NCBI RefSeq assembly: GCF_021699195.1
Contig: NZ_SSXE01000092.1
Location: 1 to 55,397, forward strand
From: Nonomuraea sp. MG754425
GTDB taxonomy: Bacteria; Actinomycetota; Actinomycetes; Streptosporangiales; Streptosporangiaceae
DNA: 55,397 nucleotides
Direction of reading: 5' to 3'
Numbering within the stretch: position 1 is the stretch's first letter; every line of letters starts with the position of its first letter. Positions 18,115 through 26,336 of this stretch are shown in pieces. The notes under the pieces were generated by a model. That model saw only the letters and a list, made by a program, of their open reading frames with translations. It was not told where the DNA came from and made no database searches. A program made the translations under genes and the position numbers.

Positions 18115-19439
18115 GTCTCGTCCCTCCAGACCTCGCCGCCCGGGAAGGTGTGGGCGGCGATCGACTCCGCGTGCATCTCGGCGCTGAACCCCGGCCTGGA
18201 CGGCGTCACGTACCGGCCGTCGCGGATCACCACCGGGTCCACGAAATGCTCGTGCAGATGGTCGACGTACTCGATCACCCGGCCGTCCATGGTCCCGGTG
18301 ACCGCGACGTAGTCGAACATCGACAGGTGCTGCACCAGCTCGCACAGCCCGACCCCGCCCGCGTGCGGGCACACCGGCACGCCGAACTTGGCCGCCAGCA
18401 GCAGGATGGCCAGGTTCTCGTTGACGCCGCCGACGCGGGCCGAGTCGATCTGCACGAACGACAGGGCCTCGGCCTGCAGGAGCTGCTTGAACACGATGCG
18501 GTTCTGCACGTGCTCCCCCGTGGCCACCGGGACCGGGGCGATGCCCCTGGCGATGGCGGCGTGGCCGAGCACGTCGTCCGGGCTGGTCGGCTCCTCCACC
18601 CAGTGCGGCCGGAACTCGCGCAGCGCGTTGATCCACTCGATGCCCGAGCCGACGTCCCAGCGCTGGTTGGCGTCGATCGCGATCGGGAAGTCGGGCCCGC
18701 ACACCTCGCGGGCCACCCGGAACCGCCGCCGGTCGTCCTCGAGATCGGCGCCGACCTTGAGCTTGATCTGCCCGAAGCCCTGCTCGATCGCCTCCTTGCA
18801 GAGCCGCCGCAGCTTCTCGTCGTCGTAGCCGAGCCAGCCGGGGGACGTGGTGTAGGCGGGATAGCCGTCCTGGATCAGCCGCTCGATCCGGCCGGCCTTG
18901 CCCGCCTCCTGGCCCTTCAGGATCTGGAGGGCCTCGTCCTTGGTCAGCGCGTCGCTCAGGTAGCGGAAGTCGATCAGCTCGACGATCTCCTCCGGCGACA
19001 TCTCGGCCAGCAACCGCCACAGCGGCAGGCCCGCCCGCTTCGCCTTGAGGTCCCACAGGGCGTTGACCACGGCGGAGATCGCCATGTGCATGACGCCCTT
19101 CTCCGGGCCCAGCCAGCGCAACTGCGAGTCGTTGACCATGTCGCGGTAGAGGGCGCCGAGGTTCTCGACGTCCTTGCCGAGCACGTACGGCTGCAGCGCG
19201 CTGATGGCGGCGGTCTGGACGTCGTTGCCGCGCCCGATCGTGAACGCGAACCCGTGGCCCTCGTGCCCGTCGTCGGTCTTCAGCACGACGTACGCGGCGG
19301 AGTAGTCGGGGTCTGGGTTCATCGCGTCGGAACCGTCGAGCTCACGGGAGGTCGGGAAACGCACGTCGTGCGTCTCCATCCCCACGATCCGGTACGCGCC
19401 GGCCGCCTGCTCCGCGCCCTCGACCGCCGGCGCCGTCAT
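18111..19439 (-). CDS. fucD: L-fuconate dehydratase (enolase superfamily)
   Basis: 442 residues, the usual length of FucD. Enolase-superfamily landmarks: the Lys-x-Lys motif in QIKLKVGAD, metal ligands in IDANQRWDV, WVEEPTSPDD and ATGEH, and the general-base histidine region CPHAGGVGLCE. The N-terminal capping domain (FPTSRELDGSDAMNPDPDYS) is typical of L-fuconate dehydratases. It would dehydrate L-fuconate to 2-keto-3-deoxy-L-fuconate. The ATG overlaps the stop of the FAH-type gene as ATGA. The family assignment is strong; the exact epimer acted on is less certain. Confidence 0.87.
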   Translation of the reverse strand: MTAPAVEGAEQAAGAYRIVGMETHDVRFPTSRELDGSDAMNPDPDYSAAYVVLKTDDGHEGHGFAFTIGRGNDVQTAAISALQPYVLGKDVENLGALYRDMVNDSQLRWLGPEKGVMHMAISAVVNALWDLKAKRAGLPLWRLLAEMSPEEIVELIDFRYLSDALTKDEALQILKGQEAGKAGRIERLIQDGYPAYTTSPGWLGYDDEKLRRLCKEAIEQGFGQIKLKVGADLEDDRRRFRVAREVCGPDFPIAIDANQRWDVGSGIEWINALREFRPHWVEEPTSPDDVLGHAAIARGIAPVPVATGEHVQNRIVFKQLLQAEALSFVQIDSARVGGVNENLAILLLAAKFGVPVCPHAGGVGLCELVQHLSMFDYVAVTGTMDGRVIEYVDHLHEHFVDPVVIRDGRYVTPSRPGFSAEMHAESIAAHTFPGGEVWRDET

Positions 19440-20281
19440 GCCTGCCCCACCGTCTGGCGCTGGCGCCCCAGCCCTTCGATCTCCAGCTCCATTACGTCAC
19501 CGGCGCGCAGGTACGGCTGGCCCGGCATCCCCATGGCGACGCCGGCCGGCGTGCCGGTGTTGATGACGTCGCCCGGCTCCAGCACCATGAACTGGCTCAG
19601 GTACCGCACGACCTCCGCCACGTCGAAGATCATGTTCTTGCTGTCGCCGTCCTGCCGCAGCTCGCCGTTCACCCAGAGCCGCATCGGCAGGTTCTGCGGG
19701 TCGCCCACCTCGTCGGCCGTCACCAGCCACGGGCCCAGCGGGTTGAACGTCTCGCACGACTTGCCCTTGTCCCACTGGCCGCCGCGCTCAAGCTGGAACT
19801 CACGCTCGGAGACGTCGTTGGAGATCGCGTACCCGGCGATCACACCGAGCGCCTCCTCCCGGCTGCCGAGGTAGCGGGCCTGCTGCCCGATGACCACGGC
19901 CAGCTCGACCTCCCAGTCGGTCTTCACGCTCGCCCTGGGCACGAGCACCTCGTCGTACGGGCCGACCATGGTGTTGCCGGCCTTCATGAACACGACGGGC
20001 TCGGCCGGCACGGCGGCACCGGACTCGGCGGCGTGATCGCTGAAGTTCAGGCCGATGCAGACGATCTTCCCGGGCCGCGCGATCGGCGCGCCGACCCTCA
20101 GCCCTTCGGTCTCGACCACGGGCAGGTCACCCCGCTCGAGCGCCTCGCGGACGCGCGCCACTCCCCCCGAGGAGAGGAAAGCCCCGTCGATCTCGGGCTC
20201 TCCGATGTCGCGCAGGTTACCGGCATCGTCCATGACCACCGGCCGCTCCTGACCGACGGGTCCTACTCTCAGCAGCTTCAC
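19436..20281 (-). CDS. Fumarylacetoacetate-hydrolase-family enzyme, probable 2,4-diketo-3-deoxy-L-fuconate hydrolase
   Basis: 281-residue FAH-fold enzyme: GLNFSDHAAE, the acidic metal triad in DWEVELAVVIG and the lysine in DKGKSCETF are readable. In the L-fucose/L-rhamnose diketo-hydrolase route it would split the 2,4-diketo-3-deoxy acid into pyruvate and lactate. It is the first gene of the seven-gene operon. The GTG at 20281 is preceded by AAGAAGGACGCG, and a regulator palindrome lies 21 bp further upstream. Confidence 0.83.
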   Translation of the reverse strand: MKLLRVGPVGQERPVVMDDAGNLRDIGEPEIDGAFLSSGGVARVREALERGDLPVVETEGLRVGAPIARPGKIVCIGLNFSDHAAESGAAVPAEPVVFMKAGNTMVGPYDEVLVPRASVKTDWEVELAVVIGQQARYLGSREEALGVIAGYAISNDVSEREFQLERGGQWDKGKSCETFNPLGPWLVTADEVGDPQNLPMRLWVNGELRQDGDSKNMIFDVAEVVRYLSQFMVLEPGDVINTGTPAGVAMGMPGQPYLRAGDVMELEIEGLGRQRQTVGQA

Positions 20282-20301
20282 ACCGCGTCCTTCTTATCTA
20301 T

Positions 20302-20312
20302 ACATCGGATGT
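20302..20312. promoter_or_regulatory. Operator for the FadR/GntR regulator at the sugar-operon promoter
   Basis: ACATCGGATGT is a perfect palindrome with 4-bp arms around CGG. It is identical in core to the palindrome at 10752-10762 in front of the regulator gene, and sits 21 bp upstream of the first gene's GTG, where a repressor would block transcription. Confidence 0.8.
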
Positions 20313-20369
20313 CTCGAATCACGATGCTCGTGCTGGGGGGTGGAGTGTGTCAAGGGTGACGAGACGGAT

Positions 20370-20492
20370 ACATCCGATCTGCCCCCTCGAAACCCGCCCT
20401 TAATGGATGCCTATGTCCTGTGAACCCACTTAACCCGCCCCACCCGCCACCGGCGACGGAGCCGACATCCTGTCCCCTCATACATCGGATCA
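20370..20492. promoter_or_regulatory. Two degenerate copies of the GntR operator
   Basis: ACATCCGATCT (20370-20380) and ACATCGGATCA (20482-20492) keep nine of eleven or more bases of the palindrome. They lie 58 and 170 bp further from the operon start and could be auxiliary sites. Confidence 0.45.
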
Positions 20493-20834
20493 CAAACCCC
20501 CTTCCTTTCCCGACGGGACGAATCCAGCTCCGGGGCGTCGAGAGCGCGAGCGAGCCCGGAGTGCGGACCGACTGCGCGGGCGAGCCTCACGCGGCGGCGA
20601 GTCTTACGTGGCGGGCCGGCGAGTGCGACGCGCCCCGTGTGGCCGCCATGGACCGGCGGGCGTTTACATGGTCGGCGTGACGGTCGTGACCTGTGGCGCC
20701 GCTCCAACGGCAGACCGGCAGACATGCGCCGGCCACGCACGTCATGTGAGGCGATGGCCGCGTGAGCGGGTGGCGGAGCAAAGGCGGAGCAGGAACGATC
20801 CATGGCCGTCCTTGACGGTCGTACAGGGCCGTAA
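20493..20834. other. Intergenic region without a supported gene
   Basis: About 340 bases between the sugar-operon operators and the P450 operator. Short open frames exist on both strands but lack ribosome sites and protein-like composition. I see no RNA gene or hairpin terminator here. Confidence 0.5.
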
Positions 20835-20848
20835 TAGAACACGTTTCA
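20835..20848. promoter_or_regulatory. Perfect KstR box upstream of the P450 gene
   Basis: TAGAACACGTTTCA matches all eight fixed positions of TnnAACnnGTTnnA and ends 40 bp before the GTG start of the P450. Confidence 0.8.
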
Positions 20849-20888
20849 GGTACGCATAAACCAAGCGCTTGATCAAGAGGTGACCTTC

Positions 20889-22073
20889 GTGCACATCGAC
20901 CTTGTCGACAGGGACCTATACGCGACCGCCGGACCGCCCCACGGCCAGCTCGCCTGGCTGCGCGCGAACTCCCCCATCCACCGGCACGAAGGCGAGCACA
21001 ACTTCTGGGCCGTGACCCGCTACGACGACGTCGTGCACGTGTCGCGGCACTCCGAGCTGTTCTCCTCCAACCGTAAGCTCGCCCTGTTCGACGACCTGCC
21101 CGAGGACCAGATCGCGCTGCAACGCCTCATGATGCTCAACCAGGACCCGCCCGAGCACACGAGGCGGCGGTCCCTGGTCAACCGGGGTTTCACCCCGCGC
21201 ACCATCGGCGCCCTCGAACAGCACATCCGCGACATCTGCGACGACCTCCTCGACAAGCTGACCGGCGAGATCGACTTCGTCACCGAAGTCGCCGCGCCCC
21301 TGCCCCTCTATGTGATCTGCGAGCTTCTCGGTGCTCCCGCGTCCGACCGCGACAAGTTGTTCAACTGGTCCAACCGCATGATCGGCGCCCAGGACCCCGA
21401 CTACTCCGCCAGCCCCGAGGAGGGCTCGGGTGCCGCCATGGAGGTCTACGCCTACGCCAACCAGCTCGCCGCGCAGCGCAAGGCCAACCCCAAGAACGAC
21501 ATCGTCACCAAGCTCCTCCAGCCGGACGAGCACGGCGAGACCCTCAGCGAGGACGAGTTCGACCTCTTCGTCCTCCTTCTGGTCGTGGCCGGCAACGAGA
21601 CCACCCGCAACGCGGCCTCCGGCGGCATGCTCGCTCTCTTCGACCACCCCGACCAGTGGGCGCGCCTGGTCGACGACCCGGCCCTGGCGCGGACGGCCGC
21701 CGACGAGATCGTCCGGTGGGTCTCCCCCGTCAACCTCTTCCGTCGCACCTCGACCAGCGACCAGGTGCTCGGCGGGCAGGAGATCAAGGAGAACGACAAG
21801 GTCGTGGTCTTCTACTCCTCCGCCAACCGCGACACCTCGGTCTTCCCGGACGCCGAGACCTTCGACATCGCCCGCGACCCCAACCCCCACATCGGCTTCG
21901 GCGGCGGTGGAGCCCACTTCTGCCTCGGCAACCACCTCGCCAAGCTGGAGCTTCGCATCCTCTTCGAACAGCTTGCCCGCCGCCACCCCCGGCTTCGTCA
22001 AGCGGGTGAGGCCCGTCGCCTGCGCTCCAACTTCATCAACGGCATCAAGGAACTGCCCGTGGCCATCGGCTGA
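20889..22073 (+). CDS. Cytochrome P450 of the CYP125/CYP142/CYP124 steroid group
   Basis: 394-residue soluble P450. The I-helix oxygen-activation motif is AGNETT, the K-helix ExxR is in DEIVRWV, and the heme loop GFGGGGAHFCLGNHLA carries the ligand Cys345. The ANRD-x-x-x-F and NPHIGFGGGGAH segments are characteristic of mycobacterial sterol/fatty-acid omega-hydroxylases. Oxidation of the cholesterol or cholestenone C26/C27 terminal methyl is the likely role, starting side-chain degradation. GTG 20889 is chosen because AGAGGTGA lies five bases upstream; GTG 20880 overlaps that site. The ferredoxin at 33571 is a candidate redox partner. The 3' end overlaps the convergent DUF559 gene by 29 bp. 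Confidence 0.87.
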   Translation: MHIDLVDRDLYATAGPPHGQLAWLRANSPIHRHEGEHNFWAVTRYDDVVHVSRHSELFSSNRKLALFDDLPEDQIALQRLMMLNQDPPEHTRRRSLVNRGFTPRTIGALEQHIRDICDDLLDKLTGEIDFVTEVAAPLPLYVICELLGAPASDRDKLFNWSNRMIGAQDPDYSASPEEGSGAAMEVYAYANQLAAQRKANPKNDIVTKLLQPDEHGETLSEDEFDLFVLLLVVAGNETTRNAASGGMLALFDHPDQWARLVDDPALARTAADEIVRWVSPVNLFRRTSTSDQVLGGQEIKENDKVVVFYSSANRDTSVFPDAETFDIARDPNPHIGFGGGGAHFCLGNHLAKLELRILFEQLARRHPRLRQAGEARRLRSNFINGIKELPVAIG

Positions 22074-23103
22074 CGGGCGCTGCCGCCGCCGAGATGGGTG
22101 GTAATCGGTAACGGGTGCCGCGACGGGCCGCGCGGATGCGGCTCAGGATGCGGGTCGTACGTTGAGTGCCAGGTCGCCAGCCACGTTCGATCAAGGTGTT
22201 GGCCACGTTGTGCAGGAGGTCGGCGACCTGGCCGGGGACGACGTCTCGGCGGACGGCGATCACCCGCCAGCCCTGCCGGCGGAGCTGTTCACGGCGGTCG
22301 GCGTCGTGTCGCTGGTCGGCGGGCGAGGTGTGGTGCTCCTGGCCGTCGTACTCGACCGCGACCTTGAACTCCTCCCAGCCCAGGTCGAGGTAGGCGAACC
22401 GGTCATCGCTCAGCTTCACCCTGATCTGGGTGGTGGGCCTGGGGAGACCGCCGTCGACCAGGATGACCCTGAGCCAGCTCTCCCTGGGAGACGCGGCGCC
22501 TCGGTCGGCGAGGCTCAGGGTCTCGCGGAGGCTCCACGTGTTGAGCGGGCGGTACCACAGGGCTTCCAGGTCAACGCCACGACGGGCGAACTGGTCGAGG
22601 ACGGCGACGGCGTCCATGCGCGGCAGCCAGCGGGCGCAGTCGAGGGCCGTGCGTTCCATGGTGGTGAGCCGGACGCCCATGTGCTCGGTGACGTCCTCGT
22701 CGGCAAGCGGCACCACGTAGGTGACACAGCCGGGGATGGGCAGGTGGCCGGCGGCGGTCACCTCGACGGGCCAGTCGGCCTCCGGCGCGGACAGGGCGTT
22801 GACTCCCCAGATGTGCGCGGCCGTCTGGCGGCACACGGCGACCTGTGGGGCCACCCGGGTCATCCGGCGGGCGCGCTCGATCAGAGAGGCCGCATCGACG
22901 ATGTCCTCCGCCGTGGACGACGCGCCGGGCCCTGAGGGGGTGGACGGTGGTGGGGTGTCGGATGAGCGTGGCAGCGGCCATGAGGGCGTGGGCGGCCGGG
23001 GGCGCGCCGAAAGCGCCGTGGCCGGTGTCGGCGAGAGTGGGAAGACGGTGATGGGTGACGGCAGCGGTCGTGGGACGGGCGGTGGAGCAGGCGGTCGGTT
23101 CAT
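22045..23103 (-). CDS. DUF559/Vsr-like endonuclease-fold protein
   Basis: 352 residues. The first 65 are Pro-rich and probably disordered. A middle part (about 90-210, with CRQTAAHIWGV and TTMERTALDCARWL) resembles AbiEi-like winged-helix antitoxin/regulator proteins. The C-terminal 110 residues carry the DUF559 restriction-endonuclease-like core: VEYDGQEHH followed by RREQLRRQGWRVI. Many actinomycetes carry numerous copies of this architecture and the biological role is unknown. The ATG at 23103 is a choice; the frame extends 26 codons upstream. It is convergent with the P450 gene. Confidence 0.7.
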   Translation of the reverse strand: MNRPPAPPPVPRPLPSPITVFPLSPTPATALSARPRPPTPSWPLPRSSDTPPPSTPSGPGASSTAEDIVDAASLIERARRMTRVAPQVAVCRQTAAHIWGVNALSAPEADWPVEVTAAGHLPIPGCVTYVVPLADEDVTEHMGVRLTTMERTALDCARWLPRMDAVAVLDQFARRGVDLEALWYRPLNTWSLRETLSLADRGAASPRESWLRVILVDGGLPRPTTQIRVKLSDDRFAYLDLGWEEFKVAVEYDGQEHHTSPADQRHDADRREQLRRQGWRVIAVRRDVVPGQVADLLHNVANTLIERGWRPGTQRTTRILSRIRAARRGTRYRLPPISAAAAPVSRWPRAVP

Positions 23104-23289
23104 GGCCCAAAGGATGCTGCGGGCGACGAACGGACGAGCGGGCCGAACGAGATTCTGTGGATGACGACCGCTTATCCACAACCGAACGGCCCACCCACAT
23201 CCTCACGCGGCCTTCCGCACACCCTGATCACCCGCGCGCCGTGTACACCCGCGACCCCGGCCCCAGAAGCGCCCACCTGCCGAACCAGC

Positions 23290-23607
23290 TCACCGCGACC
23301 TCTCCCGGCACAGCCGTACGATCCGCAGCGACGCCGTCTCCAGCGCGCCGGCCGGGCACGACGTGTACACCCACGCACCCCCGGTACGCGTGTCACTCAT
23401 CGACCACCGAAACCGCCACCCCAGCGGCCCGCACTCACACCACACCGCGAGCCCCACCGCCCAGACCCCCACCAGCGCGATCCCCGCGCACTCGGTGACC
23501 TCCGAACGAATGCCGAACCGCCCCAACTCCGCCGCCAGCGCCCGAGCCAGCGCACCCGCAGGACTGACCACCGCGCCCACCCTCACGACCGCGACCCCAC
23601 ACCGCAC
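23290..23607 (-). CDS. Possible small protein paired with the XRE regulator
   Basis: 105 residues from GTG 23607: a helical N-terminus (ALARALAAELGRFGI) then Trp/Cys-rich strands (WCECGPLGWRFRW, GGAWVYTSCPA). The pattern resembles small proteins often found beside actinomycete XRE/TPR regulators, and the composition is more protein-like than the antisense frames. No clear ribosome-binding site is seen. Function unknown. Confidence 0.4.
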   Translation of the reverse strand: MRCGVAVVRVGAVVSPAGALARALAAELGRFGIRSEVTECAGIALVGVWAVGLAVWCECGPLGWRFRWSMSDTRTGGAWVYTSCPAGALETASLRIVRLCRERSR

Positions 23608-23828
23608 ACGACGTCCATACGCTCCGCGTCCTCCGCACCCAGGCTGCCGTTGTTTCGCCCTTCAGCACTGGCCGTATCCTGTGTCAAAGGTCAGGACCTC
23701 GATTCCTGATCCACGAAGCCGTCCGGCGCAACCGCGCCTGCGGCTCCCGACTTGATTGACTGCCATTCCCTTGCCTGCCTGCGGTCAAGGATGTGGGATA
23801 GACGTCGCCACACCGAGGGGGTTGCCTC

Positions 23829-25106
23829 ATGCGGGCAACCGGGCAACGGATAGAGGCAACCGTGCGATTTGGCGAAATGCTTCGTAAGTGCCGTGAGCGT
23901 CAGAAGGTATCGCTCAACGCTCTTCACGAGCTGACGTTCTTTTTCAAGAGCTACCTCAGCCGCGTGGAGCGGGGCGAACGTAACCCTGAGCGGGTTCTCG
24001 CCGAACTCGTGGATGAGGCTCTCGGCGCGAACGGACATCTCATCAGGGCGTGGGATAGTGATTATGCGCCCAACCGGACTATCGTGAGTTCCTCTGGAGG
24101 TGGGGCAACGAAACGTCGTCAATTCATCACCAGTGCGGCACTCGTGGCCGGTGGCACGTTCGACGACCTTGCCGGGCAACCCGAACCCAGTACGGCCGCG
24201 GTCGCACTCCTTCGGGATGCCCTCATCCCGACTTCGCCGGCCTCTCAGGCGGCCCCGCTCGTGGCGTCGCTTCCCCGCTCGCTCACTCGTGCCCAGCGTG
24301 ACTTCGCCGCTGCTCGCTACCTGCCGCTGGCCGGCGAACTCGCCGCCCTCCTCCCTGTCGCCTCAGCCGTCTCGACCCCGGCCGAGATGGCCATCGCCGC
24401 ACACGTCTATCACCTCACGACGCGCACCTTGATCAAGCTCAGCGCCTCGCCTTACGCGTGGATCTCCGCCCATAAAGGTGTCGAAGTCGCACAAGCCAGC
24501 TCGGATTTCCAGGCGATCGGGGAATGTCGGCGCGATCTGATCAGTCTGTTCCACCGCGCCGCCGAGTATCGCAAGGCCCGCGACATTGCGATCTCCGTCG
24601 CAGAATCACTCCGGCCCGAGCTCACCGGAGCGACGCCACAGGCGTGGGGGGCCTATGGCGCACTGCTGTCCACCGGCGCAATCGCCGCCGCTCGCCTTGA
24701 GGACCGGCACTCGGCACTCGACATGTTGAACGAAGCCGACGAGGCAGCCCGCCACGCTCCCAATCTCGCTCTTGGCTACGGACACGTGCCCATCTACAAG
24801 ATGGGCGTCTCCATCGTTCTGGGAGACGCGGGCACGGCTATCGAACACGCCAAGGCGGTCATTCCCCATCAAATCCCAACCTTGGAACGACGAGGCAGTT
24901 ACTACACCGGCATCGCCGAGGCATTCACCCTTTGGGGAAAGACCGACCGCGCTATCCGGGCCTTGTTCATCGCCGAGAAAATAGCGCCTGCCGAGGTACG
25001 ACGCTCCGGCACCCGCCAGGTCATCGCCGAGCTACTGCGCCGCGACCCTCACAGCAAGCTCTCCGGCTTGCGCGGACTCGCCCGCCGCGTCGGTGTCACC
25101 CTCTGA
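23829..25106 (+). CDS. XRE-family regulator with C-terminal TPR-like repeats
   Basis: 425 residues. An N-terminal Cro/C1-type helix-turn-helix (residues 12-70: FGEMLRKCRERQKVSLNALH, YLSRVERGERNP) is followed by a linker, a hydrophobic patch (ITSAALVAGG) and a long alpha-helical region of TPR-like pairs up to the end. This architecture is common in actinomycete developmental or antibiotic regulators controlled by small partner proteins or peptides. Codon use is visibly less GC-rich than in the neighbours. The patch together with the adjacent pseudogene may mark a variable, transferred region. Target unknown. Confidence 0.8.
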   Translation: MRATGQRIEATVRFGEMLRKCRERQKVSLNALHELTFFFKSYLSRVERGERNPERVLAELVDEALGANGHLIRAWDSDYAPNRTIVSSSGGGATKRRQFITSAALVAGGTFDDLAGQPEPSTAAVALLRDALIPTSPASQAAPLVASLPRSLTRAQRDFAAARYLPLAGELAALLPVASAVSTPAEMAIAAHVYHLTTRTLIKLSASPYAWISAHKGVEVAQASSDFQAIGECRRDLISLFHRAAEYRKARDIAISVAESLRPELTGATPQAWGAYGALLSTGAIAAARLEDRHSALDMLNEADEAARHAPNLALGYGHVPIYKMGVSIVLGDAGTAIEHAKAVIPHQIPTLERRGSYYTGIAEAFTLWGKTDRAIRALFIAEKIAPAEVRRSGTRQVIAELLRRDPHSKLSGLRGLARRVGVTL

Positions 25107-25200
25107 GGCTGCGAACGCGCAGACCGGAGAACCTCTCTGACGACAGGGCGTTCGAGGCGCCCGGCCCGCCCGCTCCGGACCGACGGTTCGTGTTGGGAGT

Positions 25201-25404
25201 GTCAAGGCTGGGCAAAGCGCGTCGGACTGCTACGCCAACCGCGGAAAGACCAACTTCGGCGGATGGTGGGTCGACCGGATCTCCACCGGCAACAACGACC
25301 TGATCTACTACGACGCCAACGGCGACTCGGTGAAGATCGAGCGCTGGAAGGACATCTCCTTCCCCAACCGCCCCCCGAAGGTCGTCGCCATCGAGATCCT
25401 CTGA
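25201..25404 (+). pseudogene. 5'-truncated beta/gamma-crystallin-family protein gene
   Basis: The frame encodes SDCYANRGKTNFGGWW and continues to PKVVAIEIL before TGA, the C-terminal domain of small secreted beta/gamma-crystallin-like proteins of actinomycetes. No start codon, signal peptide or N-terminal strands are present: the frame runs back to a stop at 25138 with unrelated residues. The original 3' end and its terminator hairpins remain. An intact relative would be about 110-120 residues with a secretion signal. Confidence 0.7.
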
Positions 25405-25413
25405 CCCGTTGAA

Positions 25414-25466
25414 CTCCGGCGACCGCCGGAGCCCCCAGCCGGTCACGCCCCGCAGGCGTGACCGGC
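25414..25466 (+). terminator. Double hairpin terminator after the crystallin remnant
   Basis: Two perfect inverted repeats follow each other: CTCCGGCG-AC-CGCCGGAG (25414-25431) and a 12-bp stem GCCGGTCACGCC with a 5-nt loop (25438-25466). They also stand between this gene and the convergent AHSA1 gene. Confidence 0.8.
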
Positions 25467-25499
25467 GACGGGAGCGCGGTGTCCCGAGGGGCCAAGGGA

Positions 25500-26336
25500 T
25501 CACGCCATGATGACCGGCTTCCAGTCGGGCACCTCCAGGAAGCGCCGCAGTTCGGCGACCCCCGACAGGAACCCGCCCCACCCCGCGTACGGAGGCGTCG
25601 CCTCGTCGAAGCCGCTCTGCACCAGCGTCAGCCGGGTCCTGCCGCCGCTCCCCTCGAGCTCCCACGTCCCGACGCCGGCATCGCCCCAGTCCACGACGAA
25701 CCTGCGGTCGGGGACGACCTCCAGCACCTTCGACGGGTTCGGGTTGGCGTCGAAGCCGCCCATCGCGAAGCGCCCGCCCTCGTACGGCTCGATCTCGATC
25801 GGGTAGCCGAACCAGCGCGTCACCGCCTCCGAGTCGGTGATCGAGTGGAACACCTTCGGCACCGGCGCGTCGATCTCGACCTCGACCCGCATGTCCGTCG
25901 AGGTGTAGTCCTGCATCGGCGTCAGCGCCCGCCCCTCCAGGTGCTCGGCCAGCCGGGTCAGCACCTGGCACCAGTACGTCTGCAGCACCCCCCGGATGCT
26001 CTTGCCGGTGACGGTGTCCTGGAAGTCGAAGTGGGTCTGCGACAGGGTCAGGATCGTCGCGTCGTCGCCGTCGGGCGCCACGGACAGCTCGGAGACGGTC
26101 TCCTCGCCGTCGAGCAGCCACGCGAAGCGCAGCGTGCGCTCGTCCGCGTGCAGCAGCCGCTGGTGCGGCGCGTCGCCCTCCGGCGTCGTACGCCCCCAGA
26201 ACCCGAACCGCTCCGGCACCTCGGCATCGACCTGCTCGGCCAGCCAGACCCGCAGGTCGGCGGGGTCGCTCAGCGCGCGGCGCACCCGCTCGGCCGGGGC
26301 CGGGATCCGGGCACGGAGGATCATGGGCTCAGTCAT
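25500..26336 (-). CDS. Tandem AHSA1/SRPBCC-domain protein
   Basis: 278 residues with two START-like AHSA1 domains (about 1-135 and 145-278). Both show the helix-grip pattern: a PxxVxxAL/PxxVFHSI start, a W-rich strand (RFAWLLDGEE; DWGDAGVGTWEL), and a final amphipathic helix (SGVAELRRFLEV). Such proteins bind small hydrophobic ligands and are often paired with ArsR-type regulators. The ATG lies 8 bp inside the upstream regulator gene, so the two are translationally coupled. Ligand unknown. Confidence 0.8.
   Translation of the reverse strand: MTEPMILRARIPAPAERVRRALSDPADLRVWLAEQVDAEVPERFGFWGRTTPEGDAPHQRLLHADERTLRFAWLLDGEETVSELSVAPDGDDATILTLSQTHFDFQDTVTGKSIRGVLQTYWCQVLTRLAEHLEGRALTPMQDYTSTDMRVEVEIDAPVPKVFHSITDSEAVTRWFGYPIEIEPYEGGRFAMGGFDANPNPSKVLEVVPDRRFVVDWGDAGVGTWELEGSGGRTRLTLVQSGFDEATPPYAGWGGFLSGVAELRRFLEVPDWKPVIMA

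Noticed and set aside
20411..20842. Possible small protein genes in the 600-bp gap before the P450
   Set aside because: Several frames of 60-140 residues exist on both strands, but none has a ribosome site, recognisable domain or plausible composition.
22045..23103. Restriction-modification or anti-phage system
   Set aside because: The DUF559 endonuclease-like protein stands alone, with no methylase, helicase or antitoxin partner beside it, and such genes are numerous in these genomes.
23161..23709. 182-residue plus-strand frame upstream of the XRE gene
   Set aside because: It is Pro/Arg/Thr-rich low complexity lying opposite the more protein-like minus-strand frame at 23290-23607.
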